The notes under the pieces are model-generated. The model searched no databases and was not told the DNA's origin. It was given only the letters and a program-made list of their open reading frames with translations. Below are positions 11,171-21,439 of a stretch of DNA of 64,000 nucleotides, piece after piece. The translations under genes and the position numbers were made by a program. This DNA comes from Capitulum mitella (Eukaryota > Arthropoda > Thecostraca > Pollicipedomorpha > Pollicipedidae). The DNA lies in the NCBI GenBank assembly GCA_030062745.1, contig CP099852.1, forward strand, positions 22,652,266-22,716,265, given 5' to 3'. Position 1 is the first letter of the stretch. Every line of letters starts with the position of its first letter.

Positions 11171-14100
11171 CTAGTAGCGTGAAAAAACCGCAGAAAAACC
11201 GACATCCAATAAAAACCGGAACAACTGTCCCGTCTCTATAAAACGAGACTCGTCACTCAGCAAATCCTGCAAAGTGCGAGGAGTCGTACTGTGGCCAAAG
11301 TGCCGCAAACGCTCTGAAGTCAAACCATTGCAAGTGATCAGCACATGGTGCACAGTGAGGGGCTCACTACAGCGGGGGCACATCCCTCTCTCTTCGCCCT
11401 TTAACACATGATGGTGCGTTACGTATGTGTGGCCTAGGCGCAAACGGCAGAGAATAACCTCCTCTCGCCGGTTTTCGCGTGAACTTGAGGCCCAAGTTCC
11501 TAGGCGGGGTTTAATACTTTTGAGCTTATTTGGACCGAGCGCATCCCACTCACGCTGCCACAAGTCATACATATATGACGAAAACACACGATAAAAGTCC
11601 TTGGCAGGCAATGACATTCGTCGCGTCACGCACATGCGTGACGCACGCTTCGCGGCTGCATCGGCTCGTTCGTTGCCAGATATCCCCACGTGGCTGGGGA
11701 TCCAACAGAACGTCACTCTCTTTCCATGTCGGTCTAACGCTGTCAATCGTCTTAAAATATCCTGTATAAGGGGATGACGCGGATGGAAACACTTCAGCGC
11801 TAAAAGGCTACTCAGCGAGTCTGTAAAAAGTACGTAAAAACCATCGTCGCTTGCCTCAATGAAACACAGCGCCTTGTCGATAGCCACGAGTTCCGACGTA
11901 TAAACCGATGCATGAGGTGGCAAAGTAAATGACCGAGTGTCAGGGCCACACACGAAAGCACAGCCCACACCAGCCTCCGTCCTCGATCCATCGGTGAAAG
12001 CAGTCATATGGCCATCGTAGGATGCCATGTGCTCCAGTGCTCTGCACCGTAACTCCTCCGGGGCCACGTCGCGCTTCCGGTTCTCAGCCAAAGACACGTC
12101 GACCACAGGGGACACCAGTTCCCAGGGGGGTATGTCTAGATCGTAAGAACGTGCCACAGACCTCAGTCGCACACCGCTCTCAATTAACAGTTCATGGACT
12201 CTCACACAGAAAGGAGTGGCTTTCAGAGATCGTCCGGTGCGAAAAAGGGCTATTGTGCTGGAAGAAAACACCGCCTCATATGTCGGGTGGTCGGGGAACT
12301 GAGCTAACTTGCATGCATACCGCAGCCCGAGCACCTTCCGTCGCAAAGCCAGGGGTGGCTCGTTAGCTTCCACCAAGATACTAGCGGTGGGAGACGTTCT
12401 GAAGGCACCCGTAGCAATGCGCAAGGCAGAGTTGTGCACTGTGTCCAACGTACGCTTGCTGGAATCGCATGCAGAGTCATACACAAAACAAGCATAGTCC
12501 AACTTAGAGCGAATCAGGGATCTGTATAGACGGAGCAACGTCACTCTGTCCGCACCGTACGATGTACCTGCGACACACTTTAAAACGTTCAGTGATTTAA
12601 AACACTTCTCACGCAGCGATTTAAAATGGTCCCTGTACGTCAATCGTTTGTCAAATTGCAGTCCAAGAAACCGCACTACTGGCTCCGACGGAATCAGTTT
12701 CCCGTACAGTTGCACAGATAAAGCGGGACAGCCACGGCGAGAGCGGCAAAAGTGGCACGCAACTGTTTTTGACGTCGAGAAACGGAAGCCATTTGCCAGG
12801 CTCCACTTCTCCAAGCGGCCGACGGCCAGCTGCAACTGCCTCTCCATCGAGATAGCACTGGACGCCTTACACCATATTGCCAGATCGTCGACGAACAGTG
12901 ACCTTCCTACAGAGCGAGGCAGTCTGTCTACCACATCGTTAATCATAATGGCAAAGAGTGTCACACTTAACACACCACCCTGAGGCACGCCGTTCACCTG
13001 CAGAAACCGGTCAGAAAAGTGCTTTCCTACACGAACACGGAAAAAACGGTCATCCAAGTAGTTCTGTAAAAAGACGCCCATACGACCACGAATACCTTGC
13101 CCAAAGGCCTTCAAGAGAATGCCGTGTCGCCACGTCGTGTCGTATGCACCCTCGATGTCAAAAAACACACCTCCCACATGACGTCGTTCCCGAAAAGCAA
13201 CACGCACTGCTGTGTCTAGGGCTAAAAGGTGGTCCACAGTACTACGGTTTTTCCGGAGACCGCACTGAGCATTGTCAAACACGTTATTCTTCTCTAAAAA
13301 CCAGGTCAGGCGGAGGTTAACCATCTTCTCCAAAAGTTTACACAAGGAAGATGTCAGAGATATGGGACGATAATCAAGAGGGTTTAAACCACTCTTGCCG
13401 GGCTTGCACAGTGGGATGACGATGGCCTCTCGCCAGGCCAACGGGAACTCGCCACGGGTCCAAATCGCATTGAACATAGTCAACAGTGTCTCAACCGCGC
13501 AATGTGGAAGGTGTCGAAGCATATCGTTATGCACTTCGTCTGGGCCCTCCGACACACTGCGCAGGGACGATATTGCTGACCTGAGTTCAGCCATTGTGAA
13601 CACTTCGTTATACGAGTGCTGCTCAGAGGTATAAAAGTTCACTGGCGACCGCTCACAGCGAGTTTTGTGACGCACAAACTCAGGATCGGCGCCGCCACCC
13701 CGGCAGCGCTCTGCGAGGGCGCGGCCGATCTCGTTGGCAACGTCAGCAGGGTGAAACACGTCATGGCCGTGCACGCGCAGCACGGGCAGCGGCGCAGAGC
13801 AATGTCGGCCCCCTATCCTCTTGATGCGGTCCCAGACCTCCGAAGTGCGGGTGGAGCGGTTCAGGCCACCCACATACTCTCGCCATGACCGCCGTTTCGC
13901 CTCCAAGATAACACGGCGTGCCGAGGCCCTCGCTTGTCGAAAAGCGATCAAATTATCAAGTGTACTGCAACGGTCGAATGCCCTGTAAGCTCGCCTGCGT
14001 GTACGAATGGCGTCTCTACACGCTTTCGTCCACCATGGCACTGGTGGGCGGCGGGGAGCACCAGATGTTTTGGGGATGCTTTGTCCGGCTGACTGCACGA

Positions 14101-14905
14101 TCATCTCGGTAAATTCGTCCACCGACATCGGACGCTCCTCCGGCTGACGCCAACGCATGGCCAATTCAACCTGTTCCTCAAACTGGCCCCAGTCAGCACG
14201 CCGAAGCAACCACCGTGGTGGCCTTGAGCCGAGCACGGCACCGTCCTTATAGTGCAGCCATACTGGCAAGTGATCGCTTCCGCATGGGTCGTCATCCACC
14301 GACCACGTCAAGTACTGCATCATCTGTGGGCTACAAATGCTCAGGTCTAGAGCCGATGTTTGTCCGGAAGGCAAAGTAAAATGTGTTTTGGCTCCAGTAT
14401 TTAAAAGACATAGTGATTCGTCGTTCAACAAGCTTTCTAAAAGTCGACCACGTGTGTCGGTGTTGTCGCAACCCCAATTAGTATGGTGAGCATTAAAATC
14501 ACCTAAAAGCAGGAAAGGTGCAGGCAGCTCTGCAACCAGACGCCGGAGCTCCAACGTGGGAAAAACACAACCAGGCGCCAAATACACTGAGCACAGTGTT
14601 ACTTGACGGCGTCCCAAGTGCGACCTCACTGCCACAGCCTGCACATCAGCGCGCACGTCGAGCCGCTGGGTGGGAACACCATGGTGAACGGCTAGTAGGA
14701 CCCCACCGTGCGCAACGGTGTCGACTGGCTCGTCGCGACGAAATATGCTGTAACCTTTGAGACTAAAACAAGTGTTTGGTGCCAATTTTGTCTCCTGGAG
14801 GCCAACAGCAAATGGGCAACGCCGTCTCAGAAGAGCCTGCAGATCACTGGCGCTCGACCTAACACCTCTACAGTTCCACTGTAAAATGACCTGTATAAGG
14901 TCGGG
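11171..14905 (-). CDS. LINE ORF2: endonuclease, reverse transcriptase, RNase H
   Basis: Enzyme that nicks target DNA and copies the element RNA into it. The open frame starts after a stop at 14906-14908. The first ATG (14785) lies inside the endonuclease, past the QWNCRG motif at about 14865-14880, so translation must begin upstream, probably at a non-ATG codon or by reinitiation after ORF1. Counting from that ATG: AP-type endonuclease about 1-190 (GDFNAHH, SDHLPVWL), RT about 440-700 (DYRPISL; FVDD near 631 where most families have YADD), RNase H about 925-1040 (FTDGS, FTDS, GNERAD), then a zinc knuckle CPRC...H...C near 1150. No internal stop or frameshift was seen, so it appears functional. 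Confidence 0.93.
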   Translation of the reverse strand, partial: PDLIQVILQWNCRGVRSSASDLQALLRRRCPFAVGLQETKLAPNTCFSLKGYSIFRRDEPVDTVAHGGVLLAVHHGVPTQRLDVRADVQAVAVRSHLGRRQVTLCSVYLAPGCVFPTLELRRLVAELPAPFLLLGDFNAHHTNWGCDNTDTRGRLLESLLNDESLCLLNTGAKTHFTLPSGQTSALDLSICSPQMMQYLTWSVDDDPCGSDHLPVWLHYKDGAVLGSRPPRWLLRRADWGQFEEQVELAMRWRQPEERPMSVDEFTEMIVQSAGQSIPKTSGAPRRPPVPWWTKACRDAIRTRRRAYRAFDRCSTLDNLIAFRQARASARRVILEAKRRSWREYVGGLNRSTRTSEVWDRIKRIGGRHCSAPLPVLRVHGHDVFHPADVANEIGRALAERCRGGGADPEFVRHKTRCERSPVNFYTSEQHSYNEVFTMAELRSAISSLRSVSEGPDEVHNDMLRHLPHCAVETLLTMFNAIWTRGEFPLAWREAIVIPLCKPGKSGLNPLDYRPISLTSSLCKLLEKMVNLRLTWFLEKNNVFDNAQCGLRKNRSTVDHLLALDTAVRVAFRERRHVGGVFFDIEGAYDTTWRHGILLKAFGQGIRGRMGVFLQNYLDDRFFRVRVGKHFSDRFLQVNGVPQGGVLSVTLFAIMINDVVDRLPRSVGRSLFVDDLAIWCKASSAISMERQLQLAVGRLEKWSLANGFRFSTSKTVACHFCRSRRGCPALSVQLYGKLIPSEPVVRFLGLQFDKRLTYRDHFKSLREKCFKSLNVLKCVAGTSYGADRVTLLRLYRSLIRSKLDYACFVYDSACDSSKRTLDTVHNSALRIATGAFRTSPTASILVEANEPPLALRRKVLGLRYACKLAQFPDHPTYEAVFSSSTIALFRTGRSLKATPFCVRVHELLIESGVRLRSVARSYDLDIPPWELVSPVVDVSLAENRKRDVAPEELRCRALEHMASYDGHMTAFTDGSRTEAGVGCAFVCGPDTRSFTLPPHASVYTSELVAIDKALCFIEASDDGFYVLFTDSLSSLLALKCFHPRHPLIQDILRRLTALDRHGKRVTFCWIPSHVGISGNERADAAAKRASRMCVTRRMSLPAKDFYRVFSSYMYDLWQREWDALGPNKLKSIKPRLGTWASSSRENRREEVILCRLRLGHTYVTHHHVLKGEERGMCPRCSEPLTVHHVLITCNGLTSERLRHFGHSTTPRTLQDLLSDESRFIETGQLFRFLLDVGFSAVFSRY

Positions 14906-15033
14906 TTAAAAGGGTCTTAAAACACAGCGTCCCGGGATATAAAAGAAGCATCAGCACCTGCAGGAACACTAAAACAGTCACTGCAAGTGCAAGGTTAAAG
15001 TGTTCAAAAGAAGTGGTCAGCCCTTTTGCAAGG

Positions 15034-16629
15034 TCATAACCCTCCCGTGACTGGACGACCTTCTGCAGAACTGCCGCGCACCTTGGCCCTGCCCCCGTCC
15101 GTCGGGGACACAGGCCAAGGCGGCGGGCGTTTTGTTGTCCGGCCCGCGGCCGGGGAGGACGACGCCGACCCACCCCGCGCCGGAGCAGGGGGAGGGCCCA
15201 TGGCCGCGCCATCGCCAGACGGCGACGGATGGGCCCGGGCCGGCGCAACCGTCGGCCCCACGCCCCGGGCCGCGCGACCCGCAGCCCCCAGATCTGGAGC
15301 ACCCGGGCGCACGGTGACACCCGTACTCCGCGGCGCCCCAGGACGGGAAGCCCCGCCCGAGAGCTGCGCCCCCGACGGAGCGGTCACCGGGGAACGTCTC
15401 GAGGCCGCGGCACGAGGCGACGTGGGCGGCGCGGACGCGGGGGACGCAACAGGTCCCGGTGGAGAGCCGCTCCGCGCCGGAGAAGAGCGGGGTCCCCGAC
15501 CCCGCCGGACCACGGTCCACCCACTGCCCCCGGCCGACGGAACGTCCGGGGCCGTGGACACCACCGAGGTGGCGGGCGCAGGAGGCGTCGGGGACCCCAA
15601 GGACGTGGCCGGTGCAGAGGGCGCAGGTACGACGGCAAGGCCGTAATGCTTTAAAATGTTTACTAGTTGAGGCAACGTCATCACTTCAGACTGCGTCGCC
15701 GGCACAGCAGTCTTCACCTTCGCAGCGTAAGACGACTTTGGATGTGTCGCACTGTATAATTCTCTTGCCTCTCGGAAGGAGACTTTGCGAGAGCATTTTA
15801 TGGTCAGGATTTCTTTTTCTCTTATATAAACAGGACATGTCCTGTCGAAGGACGCATGAGGCGACTGCGTTGGTCCACAGTTGGCACAGCGCGGGGCATG
15901 ACCCTCGCAAGCATCAGCAAGGTGCTCTGTTGACGCACAAACTCCACAGACAGGAGGGTTTTTACAATACGGTTTTGTGTGGCCGAAGCGCTGGCACTGG
16001 TAACAACGCATGGGGTTTGGGATGAACGGTCGCACCTTGACCCTCAGGTATCCAACGGCTACATCAGCAGGTAGGTCAGGCCGGTTAAACGTAAGTACAA
16101 TGTTATTTATGGGACAGAGACGTCCCTCCCGTCTCACCATCATGCGACGGGCGTCCGTCACACCGAACTCGGACAGTCCATCAACAATCTCCTCGTCGGC
16201 AACGTCTCTCAGATCGTAACAGTTTATAATCCCTTTCGACAAGTTCTTCATTTTGTGGGGCTCCACAGTCATATTTACCACCACATCTCGTGTCTCCGTA
16301 CCGTTGCGCACACTGTATGCGAACGTTGTCGCTGTCAAGGCTTTTTCAGCTTCTTCACTTTTCACAAATTCGACCTCTAGGGAGCCGTCTCTCAGTTTGT
16401 CACATCTGATAATTTGTCCCAAACGGTCGCAGCCGTTACGGCGATGAAAAGGCGACAACGAAGCGAGGGCCTTATCTTTTCCTCGGAAAATCAATACTCG
16501 AGCCCCACGGATTTCCGTTCCTCGGCAGGAGGCAGGGGGACGACTGGTCCGCCCCTCGCAGGGGTGGGAGATGTCTGAGCGTAGAGTTTGGTTAGAGTTT
16601 GCCATAAGTGAGATTTGTAATTTCGGCAC
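15034..16629 (-). CDS. LINE ORF1: zinc-knuckle nucleocapsid-like protein
   Basis: 531-residue RNA-binding protein that packages the element RNA. The N-terminal half resembles an RRM-like fold of LINE ORF1 proteins. Around residues 208-275 there are two clear CCHC knuckles (CYQCQRFGHTKPYC and CGVCASTEHLADAC), then CANC...H...C as a third. The C-terminal third is a disordered Ala/Pro/Arg/Gly-rich tail. The start at 16629 is the first ATG of the frame; a second Met eight codons later is possible. It ends 128 bp before the open part of ORF2. Several long plus-strand frames opposite the GC-rich tail are shadows. Confidence 0.9.
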   Translation of the reverse strand: MPKLQISLMANSNQTLRSDISHPCEGRTSRPPASCRGTEIRGARVLIFRGKDKALASLSPFHRRNGCDRLGQIIRCDKLRDGSLEVEFVKSEEAEKALTATTFAYSVRNGTETRDVVVNMTVEPHKMKNLSKGIINCYDLRDVADEEIVDGLSEFGVTDARRMMVRREGRLCPINNIVLTFNRPDLPADVAVGYLRVKVRPFIPNPMRCYQCQRFGHTKPYCKNPPVCGVCASTEHLADACEGHAPRCANCGPTQSPHASFDRTCPVYIREKEILTIKCSRKVSFREARELYSATHPKSSYAAKVKTAVPATQSEVMTLPQLVNILKHYGLAVVPAPSAPATSLGSPTPPAPATSVVSTAPDVPSAGGSGWTVVRRGRGPRSSPARSGSPPGPVASPASAPPTSPRAAASRRSPVTAPSGAQLSGGASRPGAPRSTGVTVRPGAPDLGAAGRAARGVGPTVAPARAHPSPSGDGAAMGPPPAPARGGSASSSPAAGRTTKRPPPWPVSPTDGGRAKVRGSSAEGRPVTGGL

Positions 16630-17454
16630 CAGGGCTCCCCACCCACCTCGGAGCCCAACTGGGGGACGCCCGGCCCTACAAAAAAAGGGACGCGGGACGC
16701 CAGGGCTACCCCGGTGCTATACGGGACAGGCGGCGCCTTCTGCCCGGCCAGGTGCAACCGGCGAGACCCCTCCCCGTCCTGACCGGGTTCCAGCGCCGCC
16801 CACCCCTTGACCCCGGCCGGCCGGGCCGAACGAACCCGAACAAAGCCGGGCTCGACGGCCCGAGGCGACCAGCCACTTGGTCCGCATGGGGCCATACGGA
16901 CCCGCCCGCCCCTCCCGGATATTAGGACCAAAGAGGCGTGTTGGCCCCCCGCCACAACTAGCACCGTGCGGCGAGGGGCCTCAACCTCCAGGACTCCGTC
17001 AACCCCGGGGGACGGGCCGAGGGAGCGCGGCTACTCCGATAAAACCGAGAGCTGGCGGACTGGCAGGGTTGCTAGACCTGAGCAGTCAGGGGAAGCTGAG
17101 CTGCTTGCTACCAGAGGTGAGGTGAACAAATGGCCCGGATATGGGACAACCAGGGTCGGCGTGGGCAGGGGATGCTAGGATCGATACAGGTCAGAGGAAT
17201 TTCTTGGCTGGGACCCGGGGGGTCGCCATACCCCACACCAACAGTGGTGTTCCTGCGGGAGAAGCTGGGGGCCGAGGGGGCGCTGCTCCCCTACACTGAC
17301 CGGAGCCAGTGCCCTTCGGTGAGGCACTCTTCGTCTGGCTCCTCTCCTCCCCTTTGGCCGGAAGGGGAGCTCCACGAGCAACCCCGACCGCCCGCCGGAT
17401 CACTGGAGCACACAATCCCCCCCACCACGGAAAGGTGGTGCCCCATCGAGGGGG
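16630..17454 (-). other. LINE copy 2 5' UTR
   Basis: About 825 GC-rich bases between the 5' insertion edge (target-site duplication at 17455) and the ORF1 start. It presumably contains the internal promoter known for such elements, but no specific motif could be assigned. The frames in it are short and not conserved-looking. Confidence 0.7.
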
Positions 17455-17466
17455 TGCCTTGTTTAC
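17455..17466. repeat. Target-site duplication, LINE copy 2, right
   Basis: TGCCTTGTTTAC, identical to 10972-10983. Confidence 0.93.
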
Positions 17467-18180
17467 GGTACTGCAAAAACACGACAGCATGTTTGACGGT
17501 CATCTAGGTCATACCACACTAGCGACCCACCACACTGACACAGGTGACCATCCTCCCATCCGTCAGTCCTCGGCGCATTCCTCTGCATTTGAAAGAGCAG
17601 GTGCGTGAGCAGCTGGATCAGTTGGTCAGGGATGGTGTTCTCGAGGAGTCTGAGGGCGGCTGGGCTTCGCCCATTTGTCTTGTGAAAAAGAAACCCGGTG
17701 ACATACGTATCTGCGCGGGCATGCGAAAACTGAATGCTTGTACCCGTTTACCCGCTTACCCGATTCCCCGTATTGACGACACTTTAGATGCCTTGGCTGG
17801 GTCCTCTTTGTACTGTGTACTGGACATGAATGCCGCTTATCACCAAGTGTCAACTGATCCCGCTGACCGCGATAAGGCAACGATCACTACGCGGCTGGGT
17901 AATTGGAGGTATAAGCGCATGTGTTTCGGATTGAGTTCTGCCCCGTTTACATGTAGCAAGCTGCTGAACGTTGTGTTGGGCGACATGCCGTCTGAGTCAT
18001 GCGTGCATTATTTCGACCACATTATCCTTCACGGTAAATCTTTCTCTGAGGTCTTGACAGCGCTAGACCAAGCACTCTTCAGGTTGCGCGCCGCAGGTCT
18101 CACGCTTAACCTGACCAAGTGTCAGTTCTTCAGGAAGGAGGTAAAATTCCTCGGTCATGTGATCTCAGGGCAGGGCCTGG
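17467..18180 (+). mobile_element. Ty3/gypsy fossil, reverse transcriptase segment (right part)
   Basis: Continuation of the gypsy pol fossil after the LINE. It encodes the N-terminal half of a gypsy-type reverse transcriptase (YPIPRIDDTLDAL, FGLSSAPFT, KCQFF...VKFLGH). It stops at 18180, where a LINE 3'-end fragment begins. RNase H, integrase and 3' LTR are absent. It is a partial, non-functional fossil. Confidence 0.85.
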
Positions 18181-18181
18181 C

Positions 18182-18268
18182 TGGTTGGTTGGTTGGTTAT
18201 TGGGGCTTAGGGGCGCACCGACTGCAGGGTCATTCGGCGCCCATAACTTCTTTAAGTAGCTCCATTAG
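18182..18268 (-). mobile_element. LINE 3'-end fragment
   Basis: 87 bases matching the last part of the 3' UTR and the AACC tail of the two long LINE copies (compare 10984-11070). It is an extremely 5'-truncated insertion between the gypsy RT segment and the EVE-2 block. No clear target-site duplication was found. Confidence 0.85.
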
Positions 18269-18269
18269 A

Positions 18270-18345
18270 CACGCCCGACAAATGGCTGGTGTTTGCCTTT
18301 GCCCCCCCCCACGCCCCCCCCGCGCCTGGGTGACCAGCAATGACG
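18270..18345 (+). repeat. Parvoviral terminal-stem remnant (EVE-2 left)
   Basis: Starts with CGCCCGACAAA..GGCTGGTG, the stem that in the complete palindrome at 33409-33425 follows the hairpin tip. It continues with a C-run and GATGAC/TGACGA repeats. A near-identical stretch recurs at 21037-21140. Both begin at the tip side of the terminal stem. Confidence 0.7.
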
Positions 18346-18663
18346 AGTAAGATGACAATTCTGGTATGACGACGAATGATTGCGGATAACACGATCTGTT
18401 GTGCTATGATGACGACGAATGAGTAATGATGCGAGGAAGTTTTTTTTTCCATGACGACGACAGTCTTCATAGCTCTTCACTAGTCATCATACCCTGCCAC
18501 CCTACCGCCGGTCTGACCTTTGCCCTCTCTAACTTCTGATTGGTGGTGACGTCATACGTAGGAGGAGTTAACAGACGCAGTACCGCGTGTCGCTTCCAGT
18601 TTCGCACTCGAAGTGACCGTGATCACATCTCTACATTGCAAGTACTCATCGTTCTACGTTGAT

Positions 18664-18763
18664 TATGCAAGTAAGTGATAGAAACATGTAATAGAAACAC
18701 AGTATTACCGTTTATTAAAATGAGTAATATCAATTTCTAATATATTTTTCTATTGCTTACAGA
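18664..18763 (+). other. Viral leader intron (EVE-2 first unit)
   Basis: ATGCAAGTAAGT donor-like site near 18665 and a pyrimidine-TTACAG acceptor just before the NS2 ATG at 18764. The same donor, spacing and acceptor appear at about 19855-19953 and 30849-30949. This implies a conserved short spliced leader ahead of the NS genes. Confidence 0.55.
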
Positions 18764-19697
18764 ATGATAAGGACCAATCTGACAAGTTACCCGGTTCTGC
18801 GGGACCAAGTCGTGTATCACCCGACTGGGGGACATATTTTACATCAACGGACATACAAGTTCGAAGTCCACCAGTACAAGTACCCCAACCTTATGGCGGA
18901 GGCCCGATCCTACGCCCAGAGTACTTTGATCCAGAATACCCAGGATCTACTCCAAGCGAAGATTCCCTCGCTTTCAGTGGCCAAATGGAGCCACTCGACA
19001 AACACTATTTACGTATTGAGCGCGCACAACGTGACCAACTTTCAGTGGCGCCGTCAACTAGCACAGACACTGAACAGTCTACAGGACACCATCATAAAAA
19101 GGATGGAGCTCCACTGGTACTCGGGCTCCCTCTCGGTGGAGAAGTATGTGCCGAGGAAGCCCGAGGACATACGGACGCTCCTCCTCGGGAACTTTCAGGC
19201 CAGGAGAAAACTCCTGATAGCCCCAGAATCGTCATCCATAGAAGATCTTCATCACGTTCGACCCACTATACAAATCGAGATCAGACTTCCCCTGCACGAC
19301 CCCCAGTCACCTCAGGCGCCTCCACGGACACCTCAAGTATCCCCTGTGGACAGAGAACGCCAGACCCAGAGCAGCGGAGACCCGACGTCATCCAAACGGC
19401 GCAAGACCTCCTCCGGGCATACGACAACAGGAACCCAAACGACGCCAACCAGCCTGCCATCGCGACCTTCGTCATCGCGGGAGACTTCAGAGAGGCAGCA
19501 AGAAGCAGCCGACACAAGTTTAATGCATTGCTCACCTACCACCCTGGACCTTGCTCTGGCGCCACAGGCGTTGAGCAAAGAGGATCAACACGCGATCGAC
19601 CAGATTTTGGCGGATCTGGACGAGGACATACACATTTCACGGTCCCCGAACCGTTTTCAAACAGGCGACGCCTCATCGATGCAATCTGCACTTGCCC
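18764..19697 (+). pseudogene. EVE-2 NS2/NS1 start, first unit
   Basis: Viral NS fossil. The NS2 frame opens at 18764 with MIRTNL, and the overlapping NS1 frame is visible from 18985 (a MEPLDKHY-type start, GHTHFTVPEPF near 19620-19650). It ends where the next leader begins. Partial gene of one tandem unit. Confidence 0.8.
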
Positions 19698-19953
19698 GCG
19701 GCCTGACCCTTGCCCTTGAATACTGCTGATTGGTTGTGACGTCACACATAGGAGGAGTTAACAGGCCGGGTACCGCGTGCCAGTTCCAGTTGTGCGCTCA
19801 GTGTGATGGTGATCACATCTAGCAACTGAAGTTCTTCATCGGTCTACTGTGACTATGCAAGTAAGTAATACAAATACCTAATAGAAACATAATATTATTG
19901 TTTATTTAAATAATTAATATTAATTTCTAATACGTGTTTGTATTATTTACAGA

Positions 19954-21036
19954 ATGATCAGAACGAACCTGACGCGATACCCGGTACTTCGAGATCAAGT
20001 TGTGTACCATCCAACTGGAGGGCACATCTTGCACCAGCGGAGTTACCGGTTCGAGATACAACAGTGGAGGTACCCCAACCTTATGGCGGAGGTCCGCTCC
20101 TTAGCACAGAGTACTTTGATCACGACTACTCAAGATCTACTGGAGAGCAAGATTCCCTCGATTTCAGTGCACAAATGGAGCCAATCGAGAAACACTACAT
20201 ACGTCTTGACCGCGAACAATATAACCAACTTCGCATGGCGCCGTCAACTGGCTGTGACCCTCAACAACCTACCGGACACGATCATCAAGAGGATGGAACT
20301 TCACTGGTACTCGGGGAGCCTCTCAGTGGAGAGGTATGTACCGACCAAGGCCGAGGACATACGCACCCTGCTTCTCGGCAACTTCCAAGCTCGCAGGAAG
20401 CTCCAGCTAGCCCACGAATCGTCATCCATCGACGATCTCTTTCACGTACATCCCACCATAGCTATCGAGATACGGCTCCCTCTCCACGACCCGCAGTCGC
20501 CGCAACCACCTCCACCGAGTCGTCAAGCATCCCCTGCGGACAACGGACGCCCGAGCGGCATCAACCAAGACCGGACGTCATTGAAACGGCGCAACAGCTC
20601 CTTGGAGCGTACCACAGTGGGAACACAGACGTCGCCCAGCAACCGGCGATCGCGACGTTCGTCCTCGGAGGCGATTTCCGGGACGCCGCAAGAACCAGCC
20701 GCCACAAGTTCAACGCCCTCCTTACCTACCACCCTGGGCCTTGCGCTGGCGCCACAACCTCTCACGAAGGAGGATCAGGACGCGATCGACCAGATCTTGG
20801 CCGATCTCGACCAGGACATACCCACTTCACCGTTCCCGAGCCATTCTCAAATAGGAAACGACTTATCGACGCGATCTCCACAGCCCTCGGACTCACAGAC
20901 GACCAGAGAGCAAGTGCAGCCCTCACCTTCCAAAGTGTACGCTCTGCAACACGCTGGCTGGTTTATTTATGCCGTTTCGGGTTCGCCGCATCCACTTTTT
21001 CTAGTGTCCGCCACAGCACTATGAAATGGATAAAGT
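19954..21036 (+). pseudogene. EVE-2 NS2/NS1, second unit
   Basis: Second head-to-tail NS fossil. The NS2 frame runs 19954-21024, and the overlapping NS1 frame carries GHTHFTVPEPF near 20815-20840 and the YLCRFG segment before the unit ends. Its leader (19698-19953) repeats the leader of the first unit with clear divergence. The two units are therefore different viral genomes or old duplicates, not an assembly echo. The helicase part is absent. Confidence 0.8.
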
Positions 21037-21140
21037 CCTGCGCCCGGCAAAGCTGGCTGGTGTTTGCCTTACCCCCCCCCCCTCCGCCCCCCCGCCCCGG
21101 GCATGACCAGTAATGACGAGTATGATGACAGTTCTGGTAT

Positions 21141-21439
21141 GACGACGAATGAGTGTTCGAACACGCGAAGTTCGTTACGTTGTTGAGCTGTATAGTGTAA
21201 GTACCACTTCTCGTACTCTCGGTCACCTTGGCCATCTTGAGCGAGGGATGCTTCTGAGTCATGATCTCCTGCGTCATGGTCGTCGTGCTGTGCGCCCATA
21301 CCTTTAGACTGCTGTAAAGGTTGCCCTTCGTCGTCTGTGTCACTCGAAAGATGTACGAGCGTTGGTGAAGCAGGTGCCCGCCCGTCGGGTGGTGGACGGG
21401 ACTGCTCGGCCTCACGGGATAGCGCGTCAGAATGTTCAT
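21141..21439 (-). pseudogene. EVE-2 inverted NS fragment
   Basis: On the minus strand both viral frames are recognisable: an NS2-like one (LTRYPV..HPTGGHLLHQRSY, NNVTNF) and an NS1-like one (EKWYLHYTAQQRNELRV). It is therefore a viral NS start inserted in reverse between two plus-strand pieces. Confidence 0.7.

Larger units (their letters stand above)
10984..17454 (-). mobile_element. Full-length LINE (ORF1 + EN-RT-RNase H), copy 2
   Basis: A 6.47-kb non-LTR retrotransposon on the minus strand, inserted into a gypsy pol fossil and flanked by a perfect 12-bp target-site duplication. From its 5' end: GC-rich 5' UTR (17454-16630), ORF1 (16629-15034), a 128-bp spacer, ORF2 (14905-11171), 3' UTR (11170-10984) ending in AACC repeats. 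Both ORFs are open throughout. Perfect duplications, intact ORFs and near-identity to copy 1 show recent activity. Domain content suggests an I or LOA-like clade. Confidence 0.94.

Noticed and set aside
15026-15654. Long GC-rich plus-strand frames of up to 206 codons
   Set aside because: Antisense of the Ala/Pro/Arg-rich tail of LINE ORF1; no domain and no start context.
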